From: Ophiocordyceps camponoti-saundersi (nom. inval.)
Lineage: Eukaryota > Ascomycota > Sordariomycetes > Hypocreales > Ophiocordycipitaceae
Assembly (NCBI GenBank): GCA_003339415.1
Contig: PDHQ01000002.1
Coordinates: forward strand, 518,090-582,089
Direction: 5' to 3'
DNA length: 64,000 bases
In this document: in pieces, positions 13,158-24,702 of the stretch
How positions within the stretch are numbered: position 1 is the stretch's first letter
Layout of the letters: the number at the start of each line of letters is the position of its first letter
Program-made: the position numbers and the translations under genes
Notes under the pieces: model-generated
Seen by the model: the letters and a program-made list of their open reading frames with translations, nothing else
What the model was told of the DNA's origin: nothing
Database searches by the model: none

Positions 13158-15449
13158 ATGGTCGAGCCGACGCAACTCCACCCGGCCCCGACCAACACAA
13201 GCACACCATCCTTCAAAGGACCAGATCACGACCGAGAAGAATGGGAAGAAGATGAGAACGGGCCGAGAATGGTGGAAAGCCACGACGGCGAGATGCCGAC
13301 GGCGAGTCACGCGCTGGCGGACGAGAGCATCCGTTCGGAACCGACGGAGCTCAAGGGCGTGAGCCAGATGGAGCACGACGAGGTCGAGGTGAAAAACGTG
13401 GGGTGGAACGAAGACGAGCAGGTGTCGCGGCAGCAGGTGATGGGCGGGATGAGAAACGATGAGCTCTGGACTTTGATCCGTCGCTTCAACAAGTTCGTCT
13501 TTCGCGTCAGGAGGATAGACGAGGTTCCGTTGGCGACGCTCGATATGAACGTCGCGGACGAGGATGATTTTTCCCCTGATAAGCTGAGGGCTACCTTGGA
13601 GAGGCTCTACATGACCGTTCTCGTCTCCCTTCTCTCCGGCTGGAAGCATGTTGCTCGGCTTCGGTCGTGGAGGGAGTATCGACGGACTGCCGTCTTCATG
13701 TCCGTCTATGCCGTGGCTTGGATCTATGACCTTTTGGTCCCCGCCATGGTCGTCCTGGCCATGACGCTCATCCTGTACCCTGCCTCCCGCGCCGTGTGTT
13801 TCCCGCCGGTGCCGCCGGCCCTGGTGGACGCCAAGACCGGTGGCGTGCAGAAGCCGGCGGCCGGGGTGCTGGCTTCTACCGACTCGATGACGGGGGCTCC
13901 GGAGAAGCACAAGGGAGAAGGGTTAGAGCAGGAGGCGCACAATTTCATCAACACGTTATCTACGGTACGTAAACGAGTGAAGCCACAGCACATGTTCTTC
14001 CTTTCCCCCCCTCCCCCTCGAGCCGGCTAATGCCAACTGGCGTCGTGACGCTCTCCCTCTTCTGGCCACATCTCGGATCGTGGAATCGGATTGGATCGAC
14101 TGATGTCCGAAACCAGCTGGCCATCAGCGCCACGGCCGGCAAAAACCCTCACGGCGACCCTCACGAAGACAAGGAAGCGCCGGACCCGACCAAGCTAGCC
14201 GACGGCGTGGCCAGCGTCAAGGCGAGGACGAACGGGACCATCCACGACCAGACGAGGGAGCCCGTGTCGCGGGCGGTATGGAACAAGGCCCGGCCTTCGA
14301 TGCACCTGGTCTGCAGCCTGGCCGACACGTGGGAGAGGTTCGCCAACGGTCTGAGCCCGACGCGACCTTTTCCCCAGCTTCGGCCTCGGCTGGTACTGGC
14401 CGCCTGTCTCGTCCCCGTCCTGGTGGCTTGGTGGCTCATGACGTCTTACATGCTCCTCAAGGGGCTGGGGTTCGTCCTTGGCTTCGGCCTGTTCGGGCAA
14501 CCCGTGGTGGCGCTCCTGGTCGCCATCGCTGATCGGGTCTATCCGCCTTGGCATCGTTACGTCCAGTTGAGGAACTCGGTCTTGAGGGGGGTGCCGACTA
14601 ACGCGCAGCTGACCATTACCTTGCTTCGCATCGGGGAGAGGAACAAGGCTCCGTTGCCGCCTCCGCGGAAGACGAAGTCGCCGCCCAAGGCTGAGCCGGA
14701 CTGGGCGGCGGCGGAAGAGTTGGATAACATGGGTGAGTATCGACCATTTTCTCTCTCTCTTTCTCTCCCTCTCTCTCAGAAATCCCCCCCCCCCTCCATT
14801 TCGCTAACTCGGGGTTGGGACTACAGGAGCTACAGACGAGGAAAAGCGTCACGCAATGGAACCGGCAATTCAACCCAACGGCGACGACGAACTCAACGAC
14901 GAAAGAGGCCGACTCGGCACGCAAACAAGCCGTCTCTTCACCCTAATCAAGAAGACGGCCCGGGGCGGCGTAGCGGCCGCACTAACAGCCGACAGGGCCA
15001 AGGCCGTCGTCGGAGCGAAACGAGCTAGACAACGACTCGGCGTGGTGCGACAGCTGAGCAGCAAAGGCGACGACGACGACGATGCGAAGGGGGGACCGAT
15101 ACGATTCCCGGCACGGTATCGTGGTCGGAGGGGTCACGCCTACGTCACGTCGACGGCTACGGCGCCGGCTCTAAGTTGGATGTCAACCTCATCCTCCTCC
15201 TCCGGCGTCGGCAAGTCCACACCGGTCTGGACAATCGCCATCGGCGACATTGACCAGATCACAAAGGTAGGCGGTCTGGGATGGAAGAGCAAGATGCTCG
15301 TCGGCTGGGCTCTCGACAGTCAGATCGTCGACGGCTTGGTCGTCAGGACGAAACAGGGAGCCGAGTATCACCTCACGGCGATTGTGGTGAGGGACGAGCT
15401 CTTTAACCGGCTTATTGCCATCGGTAGTCAGATGTGGGAGGCTTGGTGA
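13158..15449 (+). CDS. DUF3292-like fungal membrane-associated protein, 681 aa
   Basis: Three exons: 13158-13964, 14117-14732 and 14827-15449. The introns are 152 and 94 bp, with donors GTACGT and GTGAGT and acceptors CCAG and ACAG; all phases agree. The N-terminus is acidic and disordered. Hydrophobic membrane-like segments lie near residues 183-220 (SVYAVAWIYDLLVPAMVVLA) and 360-415 (LVLAACLVPVLVAWWLM and following). The C-terminal 120 residues (WTIAIGDIDQITKVGG onward) look like a small GRAM/PH-like beta domain. Layout and wording fit the fungal DUF3292 family, whose role is not established to my knowledge; association with an internal membrane is inference. An out-of-frame upstream ATG at 13125 opens an overlapping short frame ending at 13255. 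The first in-frame ATG was chosen as start. Confidence 0.82.
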
Positions 15450-16333
15450 GACGAGGGGGAGAAGGAGGAGGAGGAGGGTTAATCGAATCTTTGGAGACGG
15501 TTTTTCTTTTTTTCCTCTTATTTTACACCGATCGACGGGCGGATTTCCCGATGTGATTGTTGTGATCTGAAGTTGCGGATTAAGATGAAAACAAGCCATT
15601 TTCTCTGACTTGGGGGTGGGTGGTTGTATGTATGTACGACGCGAGTCGTGATGTGTGTGTGTGTGAGTGAGTGTGTGAGTGAGTGTGTGAGTGAGTGTAT
15701 GACGTAACACCTACATACAGTACATACCGATCATGATGATTCCATCACGAGATTCACACTCAACTCAACGACGAGAGGTAGTAGAAAACAACAGGTATCT
15801 GTAAAGCCAACGTCTTCATCAAGTTTCCATCACAGCTACAGCCTAAAAAAAAAACCTGTTTTCTATCCCACCGACATCGGATGGAAAAGACAAAAAAACT
15901 CTACCCAACTGCCGGACCTTGTCTCACGGGGTGATGACGAACCAAGGGTGACGTGAGAAGCCGTCGTGTTGGTCCATCTTAATTTCCCTTCCGCCCCCGT
16001 TTCTTTTTTACTCCCGCCACAGCCCGTTTTTTTTTTAAACTCGATCAAGGTGTAAAGGGAAGATACGTCATATCTCATTTTTTTTTTTTTACTTCACTTC
16101 ATTGGGTATCAACTATGGAGACGCGGTGCGTGAACAAGGAGAAGATGGGAGTAGGATCGACGACGCCTGCCCAACACGATGGGAAGAGAAACCATGGCCT
16201 GACGTAAAAAAATAGGAGGGAAAAGAAAAATGAGGCAAGACGATGACGCTATCCCAACCAAAGAAAGAACAAGGAATCAACGCCAGAGGTAGAGGAAGAC
16301 AATTGTGCTGATGGCAAAAGGAGGGTTGTTGGC
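15450..16333. other. Spacer between convergent genes
   Basis: 3' flanks of the plus-strand gene ending at 15449 and the minus-strand gene ending at 16334. It has a GT/GA microsatellite near 15653-15700 and A/T homopolymers. No gene seen. Confidence 0.6.
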
Positions 16334-16798
16334 TCAGGGCCTTCTCCAGAATCGTAGCTTCATATTTCGGGCGTCGACGGGTGGTGATTGCTCGGTGCCG
16401 AGGAGAGAGCGATCGAGCATTTGCCAGCCCTCGTCCGGGAGATGTGTGACGGAGTGGTTGAGGGTATCGATGATGAAGGGATTCGCTATACGTCCATGAA
16501 TAAGCTATGAGGAGGAGGAGGAGGAGGAGGACGACGACGACGACAATGACACCAAAAAAAAAAACTCACGCATCAGATTCAGTCCCTCCTCTCCCGCATT
16601 GACGGCCAGATCAATCCGCGTAGAGTTGTAGCAGCCGTAACGCCGTTGCAGGGCAAGCATGCACTTCCAAACCGACCTCCTCTCCTCCTCCGTCATGCCC
16701 TCGCAGCTCCGAAGCGAGCTCTCGTCCGTGACGGTGGAGGAGTCGGATGAGGTGGAAGAGGAGGAGGCGGCGCGGCGAAAGCCTTCAAGTTGTTGCAT
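16334..16798 (-). CDS. Small conserved-looking protein of unknown function, 126 aa
   Basis: Two exons on the minus strand: 16798-16570 and 16485-16334. The 84-bp intron starts GTGAGT and ends TATAG. After splicing the frame runs to a stop with no low-complexity tail, whereas the unspliced frame ends in a poly-Ser artefact. The product has a Ser/Thr-rich first 25 residues, then an ordered region with EEERRSVWKCMLALQRRYGC, NSTRIDLAVNAGEEGLNLMR, and a basic end, MKLRFWRRP. No signal peptide or transmembrane segment. I do not recognise a named family; size and pattern suggest a conserved ascomycete protein. The ATG at 16798 is the first in frame after a possible 5' splice acceptor (ATCTAG), so a non-coding first exon is possible. 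Confidence 0.65.
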
Positions 16799-19648
16799 CC
16801 TTGGGCTTTCTTGTGGTGCTAGATTTTTTTCGGATGGAGGTTGAAGAAACTGTTTTGAAACAAGTTGGAAGGTAGGTAGGTTGGGAAAGGTGTTGAAGTA
16901 AGTAGGAAGGTAAAATAGGGGTGGGAGAGGAGGAAGAAGGAGAAGATGGATATGGTTCACAGCCGTAGGTAGGTATACATACATATACAGCAGTATCATT
17001 ACACCCCGGTCGACACAGACACTTGGTTCCGGATCGTTTGATCAAAGCCGTGAGTCAAGTGCAAGCCTCGCGCAAGTCTTGCATGAGTCTTGCGTCCTCG
17101 ATAGCTGACGTCAGTCAAACGTATGTATGTACATTGTGTGTGTGTGCGAGCGTGTGCGAGCTCGGCGTGAATCTGCCGTTAGCCTACAATTATTTATCCC
17201 TTTCTTGCTTCTTTTTTTCATCCCCCCTACGTCTTCCATTCTATGACTATCTAATCCCTAGCACGCGACGTACGTATAGCATGTACGGAGTATACCAGCT
17301 CCATTCAAGAAACGGTTCACGGACGACGACGACGACGGAGCATCCCGAGACAAAGGAAGGGCCCCTCCCCCATGTAATGAAGGGGGAAAGAAAAAAAGAA
17401 GCAGAAAGGGAAAAAAAAAGAAGTGAGATGGTATCAGCCGCTGCTCTCAGACCCTTTTTTTCAGCCGGACTTGATAAACGTGAATGATGGAGAGGTGGGA
17501 GTTTCGATCTAGCTTTTTGCTGTAGATGATGATGTGGAGAGAAGTCTTGTCATCACTCTGAAGGAGGGGGAGGGGGAGGGTTGTTTGGGTGCGTGGTGTG
17601 ACGCGGCGGCTGCGGGGAAGGGAGAAGGGGGAAGGGAAGGGGGGGGGGCGGCCGGCAGTGCCCAACCAACAACAACCCTCTCTCTCTTCCATGGACGGAC
17701 TGACTATCTGTGTAGGTGAGTGAGTACATACATATGTATGTATGTAGATTGGGCGAACGCGTGCATGTATGAATAGATGTGTGTGAGTATGTCAATACGA
17801 TGAGTGTGAAGAGGAGATTTGCGTCTCCTCACCTCTCCTCCTCGAGATAGCACCCATCTACCGATGCATAGATAACTAACCCACATATCACCACCAAATC
17901 GTCTAGCTCCCTTCTCACATACTTCAACGTCTATAATCTATCGATAGACGACCAGATGATTGGTAAGAGGAAAAAAAAAAGAAAGGCAAAAAAAAAAACA
18001 TACACAATTGGGAAACACGGGTTCCGGCTTCGGCTTCACGGATAGCAACTCTATATTTCCCGTAGCTTCTTACGCTACGCCATCTGCTTGGCTCATGTCC
18101 ATTGTTTTTTTTTCCCTTACGGATACCCTTCTTTTCGAAGCTTGACCCGATTCACACGTCGAGTTCGGCGGATGGCACGGACGGAAGAAACAAGCGCGCA
18201 TCGGAACGGTCGGGCCTACCACCCAATTCTGTGTCTCTCTGTGTATGTCTCTCCGTCTCTTTCGTCGTCTCTCTCTCTCCGTCTCTCTCTCTCTCTCTCC
18301 CCCTCTTCCCCTTCAACGGCGAGTGTGCCCGTCTACGGATGATTTACTTGTACGGAGTATATATCCGTACATACTATGTACACACTTACACACACACACA
18401 CACACACACACACAATGTATGCGGCCGCTCACACGGATCTGTAACGGCCTTACCTCCGACGACTGTAGGTATAATGTTTTTTTTTCCCTCCCTTCTTCCT
18501 GGTGGCAACGTAGGTTTTTCTCAATCCTCACCACCAACCAAACCAAACCAACCGACAAAAAGCCAGCCAACAACCCCATCTCATTCACCTTCATCCATCC
18601 AACCTTCCCCGCCAATGTAACGGACAAAGGGGGGGGTGTCGGAAAGACAAAAAAAAAATCTCCTTCCATTTTCCGCTCGCAGGCTGAACAAAGCGAAGCA
18701 AAATAGGCGGAACCAAAAAAAACAACAACAATATGAGACCGGCGCCGGCTCCGGCGTCCCGTGACCCGGACTAGAGACCCGCCGGCGCACCTCTTAGGCT
18801 GAAAAAAAAAAAAGTCTTTGTCGCCACGCGCCGGCACGGAGAGGCGCAGAAGGAAAAACAGGGGGGGGCAGAGGCACTGTCCCGACGGCGCGTCCTCACA
18901 GGTTCCCATCCCCCCCCTTAATGCTCCTGCTGGAGCAATCAATAAGGCGGTAAGAAGAAAAAAAATAGGCCACACCGTCTTCTTCAATTTCTTCTTCTTT
19001 TCTAAAATTCGTCTCTCCCTGATAGTGAGATGATAGAGAGAGAAAGAAAAAAGATGTAATAAATATGCGCTTCTGCTGTTCGTTTCCCCGAGCCCAGCTT
19101 TCGTGGATACATACATACAATGATATGATAAGCGCCGTTCCCATGATCACCATAGCGTCGTTTGGCCGCGTCCGGCGTTCCGGCCCCCAAAGTTCCAATG
19201 CATGATAGAGAGAAAGAAAAAATAGAGAATAAAAAAGGGGTGGATAATAGAGGATAGATGGAGAGGGCGAGGGGTGAAAGAGAGAGAAAAAGACAATACT
19301 GGAGGATGATGATAGATGATGCTCATTTCGCCCCTTTCGTCCCGATTTAATGTGTGTCGTATCGTGTGTTGTTGTTGGGCGACATTAAGAGAGCTCTTTT
19401 GGACCACGAATGCCGAAAGAGAGGGAAATAATGCAAGAGGGTATAAAAGGGATAAGAAGATGGAAATAGCGCCGACAAGCTGCCTGATGGGGTAGCAGGA
19501 TATCAGCCATGGAAGAAGAAGAAGAAGAAGAAGAAGAAGAAGAAGAAGAGGGCGTCGTCTTGTCGAGGAGGATGTGATGCGTCGGTAGATATTGTTCGTT
19601 CTCAACCCAGAGAAGAGGAAGCAAATAGGAAAAAAAAAAAGCTCGCCT
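16799..19648. other. Intergenic region, no supported gene
   Basis: Pyrimidine-rich sequence with GAC and CATA repeats. A CA microsatellite lies at 18388-18414 and a GAA array at 19510-19549. TACGGAGTA words occur at 17284-17292 and 18351-18359. A 267-codon minus-strand open frame (18313-19116) is mostly Phe, Lys and Cys-Val repeats from homopolymers and the CA array, and is not taken as a gene. Confidence 0.55.
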
Positions 19649-20065
19649 TCACCGGTGATGACGGCTATTATCCGCTGAATAATGTCTCCTCGTGCGCTCG
19701 CGACCACGCTGCTCCTCATCGACGCCGCCATCGCTCTCAGACCCAGCATGGTGGCTGGAGGTAGGAGAAGAGACGACATCGGCGCTGAGACGACGCCGTT
19801 CCTCCTCGTACCAAGCGCAAAGCGGCTTCCCTCCAAAAGTCAAGTCGTCGTCGTCGATGACGATGGGCTGTAGCCAGGCCGGCGCATCGAGCTCGTCTCG
19901 CGATTCGGCGTCGAGATGGTACCGGTGGAAATCGGAAGACGTCGACGATGACGAGGATGATGGTGGTGGTGGGGGGGACATGATGTTCGTCTGGTGGTTG
20001 TAGCTGGTGGGTGAAGAAGCTGGTGATGTCGAGAGCGAGGACGCGGGAGAGGGTGAAGTCGCCAT
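19649..20065 (-). CDS. Small Ser-rich protein of unknown function, 138 aa
   Basis: Single open frame from the ATG at 20065 to a TGA at 19649. The first 45 residues are Ser/Pro-rich. Then comes an ordered core, AESRDELDAPAWLQPIVIDD, followed by DDLTFGGKPLCAWYEEERRR. The tail is Ser-, Arg- and His-rich. No signal peptide or membrane segment. The acidic core followed by a Gly-Gly-Lys turn and an Arg-rich helix looks conserved, but I cannot name the family. The 3' end is uncertain: a GTGAAG just before the stop could be a donor leading into a GAA/CTT repeat region, which would change the last residues. Confidence 0.55.
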   Translation of the reverse strand: MATSPSPASSLSTSPASSPTSYNHQTNIMSPPPPPSSSSSSTSSDFHRYHLDAESRDELDAPAWLQPIVIDDDDLTFGGKPLCAWYEEERRRLSADVVSSPTSSHHAGSESDGGVDEEQRGRERTRRHYSADNSRHHR

Positions 20066-23000
20066 GATGGCTGGTTTTATGTAAAAAAAAAAAAGGACAA
20101 GATGGACCTTTTTTTTTTTGCCAACCCCCCTAAATTGATGACAACCCCTATTGTTGGATGACGCTGGCTATTCAGGGCTGACGTGGGGTGTGTGTGCGTG
20201 CGCGCGCGTGTGTGTGTGTGAAGGGGGGGGGGGAGGGCAAACGCTTTAAAATGATGACAATAAGGTGGTGCTCGGACGATAAACGCTGACGACACTGATT
20301 CTTATTTTTAGGTTATTCGTCCTGGCCCAGCCAGATTATGTAGAGCGAGTTTGCGAGAGAAGAAGACACAAGGTCGAGAAGGACGGAAGCGAAGATGATA
20401 AACAAAGCCGGTCGTGGGCGGAGTCGCGGGCGCAGCGCAGTTGATGCGTGAGGAAGAAGATTCGTACAGATGATCTTGTAGCGGGTGGGTGTCGGGTTCA
20501 GGTCAGATGCCGGATCTGACGCGAGACAGCTTTTTTTTTCTCTGCCCCGCCCTGATATGTCCCCTATTTTCGTTTGGGAAAAAAAAAATAGATCCGTTGG
20601 TTCTTTTTCTTTTCTCAAGAGAGAGGAGAAGAAGGCGGGAAAAGAAAAGGAGAGAAAGAAGATCAAGAGAGAGAGAGAGAGAGATAAAATTATGGGGGGG
20701 GGGGGGAGAGCGGACAGATACGTAAATAAAGGCCTCGGTGACGCCGGATTCGGGGCCGAAGAGGCGGAGGAGGCTAAAATGGAAGAATAATAAAGGGGGG
20801 TGGCGAGAGAGGATGGGGGGGGTGTTGATTAAGATTAAGTCGGATCAAATCAAATCAAATCAAATACACAAGAGACAGAGACAGAGACAGAGAGACACGC
20901 ACACAGAGAGGAGAGAGTGGCAGAGAGACAGGAGAGAAAAAAAAACACATTAATAAAAAAAGAAAAAAAAATGCTTAAATAAAAAAAACGATGAATGGCC
21001 CAAAGCCAACCCAACTAACCAAGTAAAAAAACCCCCTTCCTCAGCCGGATAGGTGAAAGAAAGAAAGACAGATACGGAAATGGTTTTTTTTCTCTTTCTC
21101 TCTACCTACATACCTAGATAGGTTGCGATTAAACGCCTTCATTCGGTGTTATTCCCTACGAGGTTTAGCCCATTCTTTCATCGGTGATTTTTTCGAGTGA
21201 GGCTTTTTTTTTTTCCCATGCTTGGTGTGTCTATGGATAAAAGTATACATATCTCGCCGTCAGCTTATATCACCGAAAGATGATTCATCGAGAGACTTTT
21301 TTTTTTAAAAATTTTTTTCTACCGTTTTGTTATTTGCGTTTGGGATACGGAGCTGAAGATGGCTGAATCGTCAAGTCAGCTTCTGTTTTTTTTATAGATG
21401 GTCTTTTATTTCTGGATGAAGGGGAGGGGAAAGGTTGCGCGTGGGTTGGGAAAACGGGCTTGTTTTTTTTTTAAATGCGCGTTGAGGATAAAATATGCAT
21501 AGGTGTACATGGATGGGTAGATACGCGGAGAGATAGAATGGGTTGGTGGTGCCTTTGCTAATAAACGATGTGGATGGGGAAAAAAAAATCTACGTGCATC
21601 CGACCTTTCAAGGTAGGTATGCGAGTTATATGCGGGCAGGTAAACATGGATAGACGTCCGTATAGATGCAATATTCCAACTTGAAAAGGAAATAAATACG
21701 GATTAGACACAAAAAAAACAAGAATACATAGTAGTCCGTAGGGTCAACTCTTTTCACCCCCCACCCTCTCTCTTCCTATTTCCTTTCCCTTCCCTCCCGC
21801 GCAGGGTCCCCCTCTCTCTCTCCTCTGCGCTTTGTTCTCGATAAAGGCTGCGATTGCAAAGGACCTCTTTATCGTTAATTCGTCATTCATATCAGTGTGT
21901 ATGCATGCACTGTATCGTGCTGCGGCAAATCGGGGGGGGAGGGGGTCATTTCTCTTCTCCACCTTGCTTCTTCTTCTTCATCTTCCTCTTCCTCTTCCTC
22001 CTCCGTCAGCAAACGCTGCCAACCTACATACAACATACATATGTACATATGTACATACATAGTCATACATACGATACATGTGCTATCCGCCCGTGTGAGG
22101 ACGAGTGCGAGTGCGTGTGTGTGTGCCAATGTGTAAAGTGTGTGCGTCGTATCTCGGCCCCGGCCGGTTTATTATCTGTTTTCTTTCCCATTTTGTCTCT
22201 TTTTCCCTCCCTCCCTCCCTCCTTCCCTCCCTCATGCTTCACACACTCATGCCTACCTACCTACCTACACCTGCCTACTACCTACCTACCTACCAATGCA
22301 CACATACATACATACATACACACCCCTCTCTCTCTCTCCCGAATCGCCGAACCGACCCCGGGACAGATTCGTAAAGACATGCATAACGTACGCGTCCAAT
22401 ATTCATCCATCTAACCATTCAAGTTTATACATACATATGTCGAGTTTCTTATCCTTATATGTATATAATGCATGTCTACAGAGTATCCCCGCGAACAAAA
22501 CACAGAGCAAAGAAAACAACAAATCTCCACCTCTTTAAAAATGACCTTATAAAGCTATCCATCCTCCCACTCACGAGGCCATATCAGGCTGGCGAAAAGA
22601 ACAAAAGACGGGAAAAGAGGGCAAGACAAAAAAGACAGATTTGCATAGTCACAATGCGGAAAATCAAGAAAAACGTCCTTCTTCCCCCTCCCTAACCTCA
22701 CCTTTCTCCCCTCACCTCCCCCCTTCCCACCCTCCACCCTCCTCCATAGCGCGCATGGTGAAAAAGGAAACAAAAGAAAAAGGCCATGCGTCTTTACCCT
22801 GATGACACCAAATGCTCGTCACTCGCTCCCTTTTTTCTTTCTTCCTATTTCCCCACGTTCCTGGTTTTTTTTTTTCCCATCCTGCAATGTGAGTAGGGAA
22901 AAGTGCATACTTAGATACATAGTAGGTGACCATGCGGATCATGGTAGTTCATGTTGTTGCCGTGCATCATCTTGTTTCCTTTCCCCTCATCTTCCCCGTC

Positions 23001-24702
23001 TTCCCCGTCTTCCATCTGCACAACTTCCCCCTTCTTCTCATCTATCCTCTTCCTCTTCCGTCTACGGAGTATTCTAGCTTTAAAAAGGAAAAATAATAAT
23101 AAGAAGAATCACACACACACACAAACACACAAAAATCCATCCCGCCTCCTTCACCGTCTCACACGTCACAATAGGCTTCTCCTCCTCACCACCTTTCTTC
23201 CCCTTTCCCCTCCTCACCGCACTAAACACGCCCCGTCAACCGTGCCCCACGCTTTCCGTCCCCCGGGGGTTCCGCCCTCCCGCTCCCTCCCCCCCCTCGG
23301 CCTATGTATACCTCTCCATCTCTCTCTCCCTTCCGGAGCGGATACCCCCTCTTCATGTTACGGTGTAGGGAAAGGAAGACAGACAGAAGAAGCAAGTAAG
23401 TAAAATAAGGGTCTCTCCCCTTTATTTCTCCTCAAGAGGAAATGAAAAATCCGTCTTCTTTCTTCCCTTATCCTCCACCGCCACCACGATGGTGTCATTC
23501 ACGCTGTAAGTGTCCAGGACGGATGTCTATACTGTGTGTCTGCTGCCACCCCCATCTTCCCATCATCACCATCATCATCATCATCATCACCTTATCCTCT
23601 ATGTCTTCCCCGTGCTACGATTAACCACCTTTTTTTTTCTTTTTCTTTTCATCTCTCATCCTCTTCTCGGCTTCTGTCATCGAGCACATCCATGACAAAT
23701 GCTTACAGAGGTCCCCTTTTCCCCCTCATGATGTCATATGAAAATGATGCCAAAAAAAAGAGGCCGTGCCAAAGACACGCACACGCTCAGATACACATAG
23801 ACATATTACAGACACAGACATAGAAGGTACACATGTAAAGGAGGAAGAGGAGAAAAAAAGGAGGGAACGTGACCGTAACAAAATAGCAGAGGAAGAGCTG
23901 ATACATACATACACGCTCGGCTGCCGCGGCCGTTATACCTGTGTATGTAGAAGCTCTCCTTCGCCTCCTTCCACTCACAGACCGGTCTGATGACGAGACT
24001 GAATCACACGCCTCGAGGCAGCCGCCCGCTTTCCCTCGGCGCTTTTTTATCATCTCTTTTCTTTTCTTCCTATCCCGGCTTCCATCAAGGGATGCCATGG
24101 AGGAAGAAAGGGGTTTTGCCTGCCACCCTGTCTGCATGGGTTTATTGTGTCATTATCCATGTCGTCCATCACTCTGCCACCCCGCTCTCCATCATCGGAT
24201 CGCTGGCTGCCTTGATGCGACCCCATTGATACCATCTCGTTAGTCGTTACACACTCTCTCTGTCTTTCGCCTCTTCGCCTTCGTCTTTCTTCTTCGTAAC
24301 TTCATCAATCGTCAATATTCGTTTCTTGCGTCTGCCGCGCTGCCGCCTGTCTATGTGCGTACATGTATCTCCATGACCCATCAACGCCCGCTCCATCTCT
24401 ATCCATGTGCATCGCACCCAACATCATCCAAGTAAATAAACCGCTCCAAGCATGTTCGCCTCGCTCGACCTCCGTGTATACAATCCTCGCCTCCATCCCC
24501 TCCCTCGCAACCCTGTCATCCAAAGGCACCCGCAAAACATCCTCCATCTTCAACTTCCCCTCACCTCGCCTCACCTCTCCACCCCTCCCCTAAATCGATC
24601 CTCTGTCTCTCTCCCCGACACTCACCGAGTCTCTCCTCTCACACCCTCTCCCAACCTTCGCCACATCTCCCCCTCCCTTTCCATACTCCCATCACCTCTC
24701 AC
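20066..24702. other. 4.6-kb low-complexity spacer
   Basis: No gene supported. It has A and T homopolymers of 8 to 13 bases, CT-rich blocks, CATA/TATG arrays (22026-22075), CTAC arrays (22250-22295), an ATC array (23565-23590) and a TACGGAGTA word at 23063-23071. The part next to 24702 is extremely C-rich and forms the 3' flank of the minus-strand gene. Confidence 0.55.

Noticed and set aside
18313..19116. 267-codon minus-strand open frame
   Set aside because: Composition is driven by homopolymers (Phe and Lys runs) and the CA microsatellite (Cys-Val run); no domain, no splice-supported structure.
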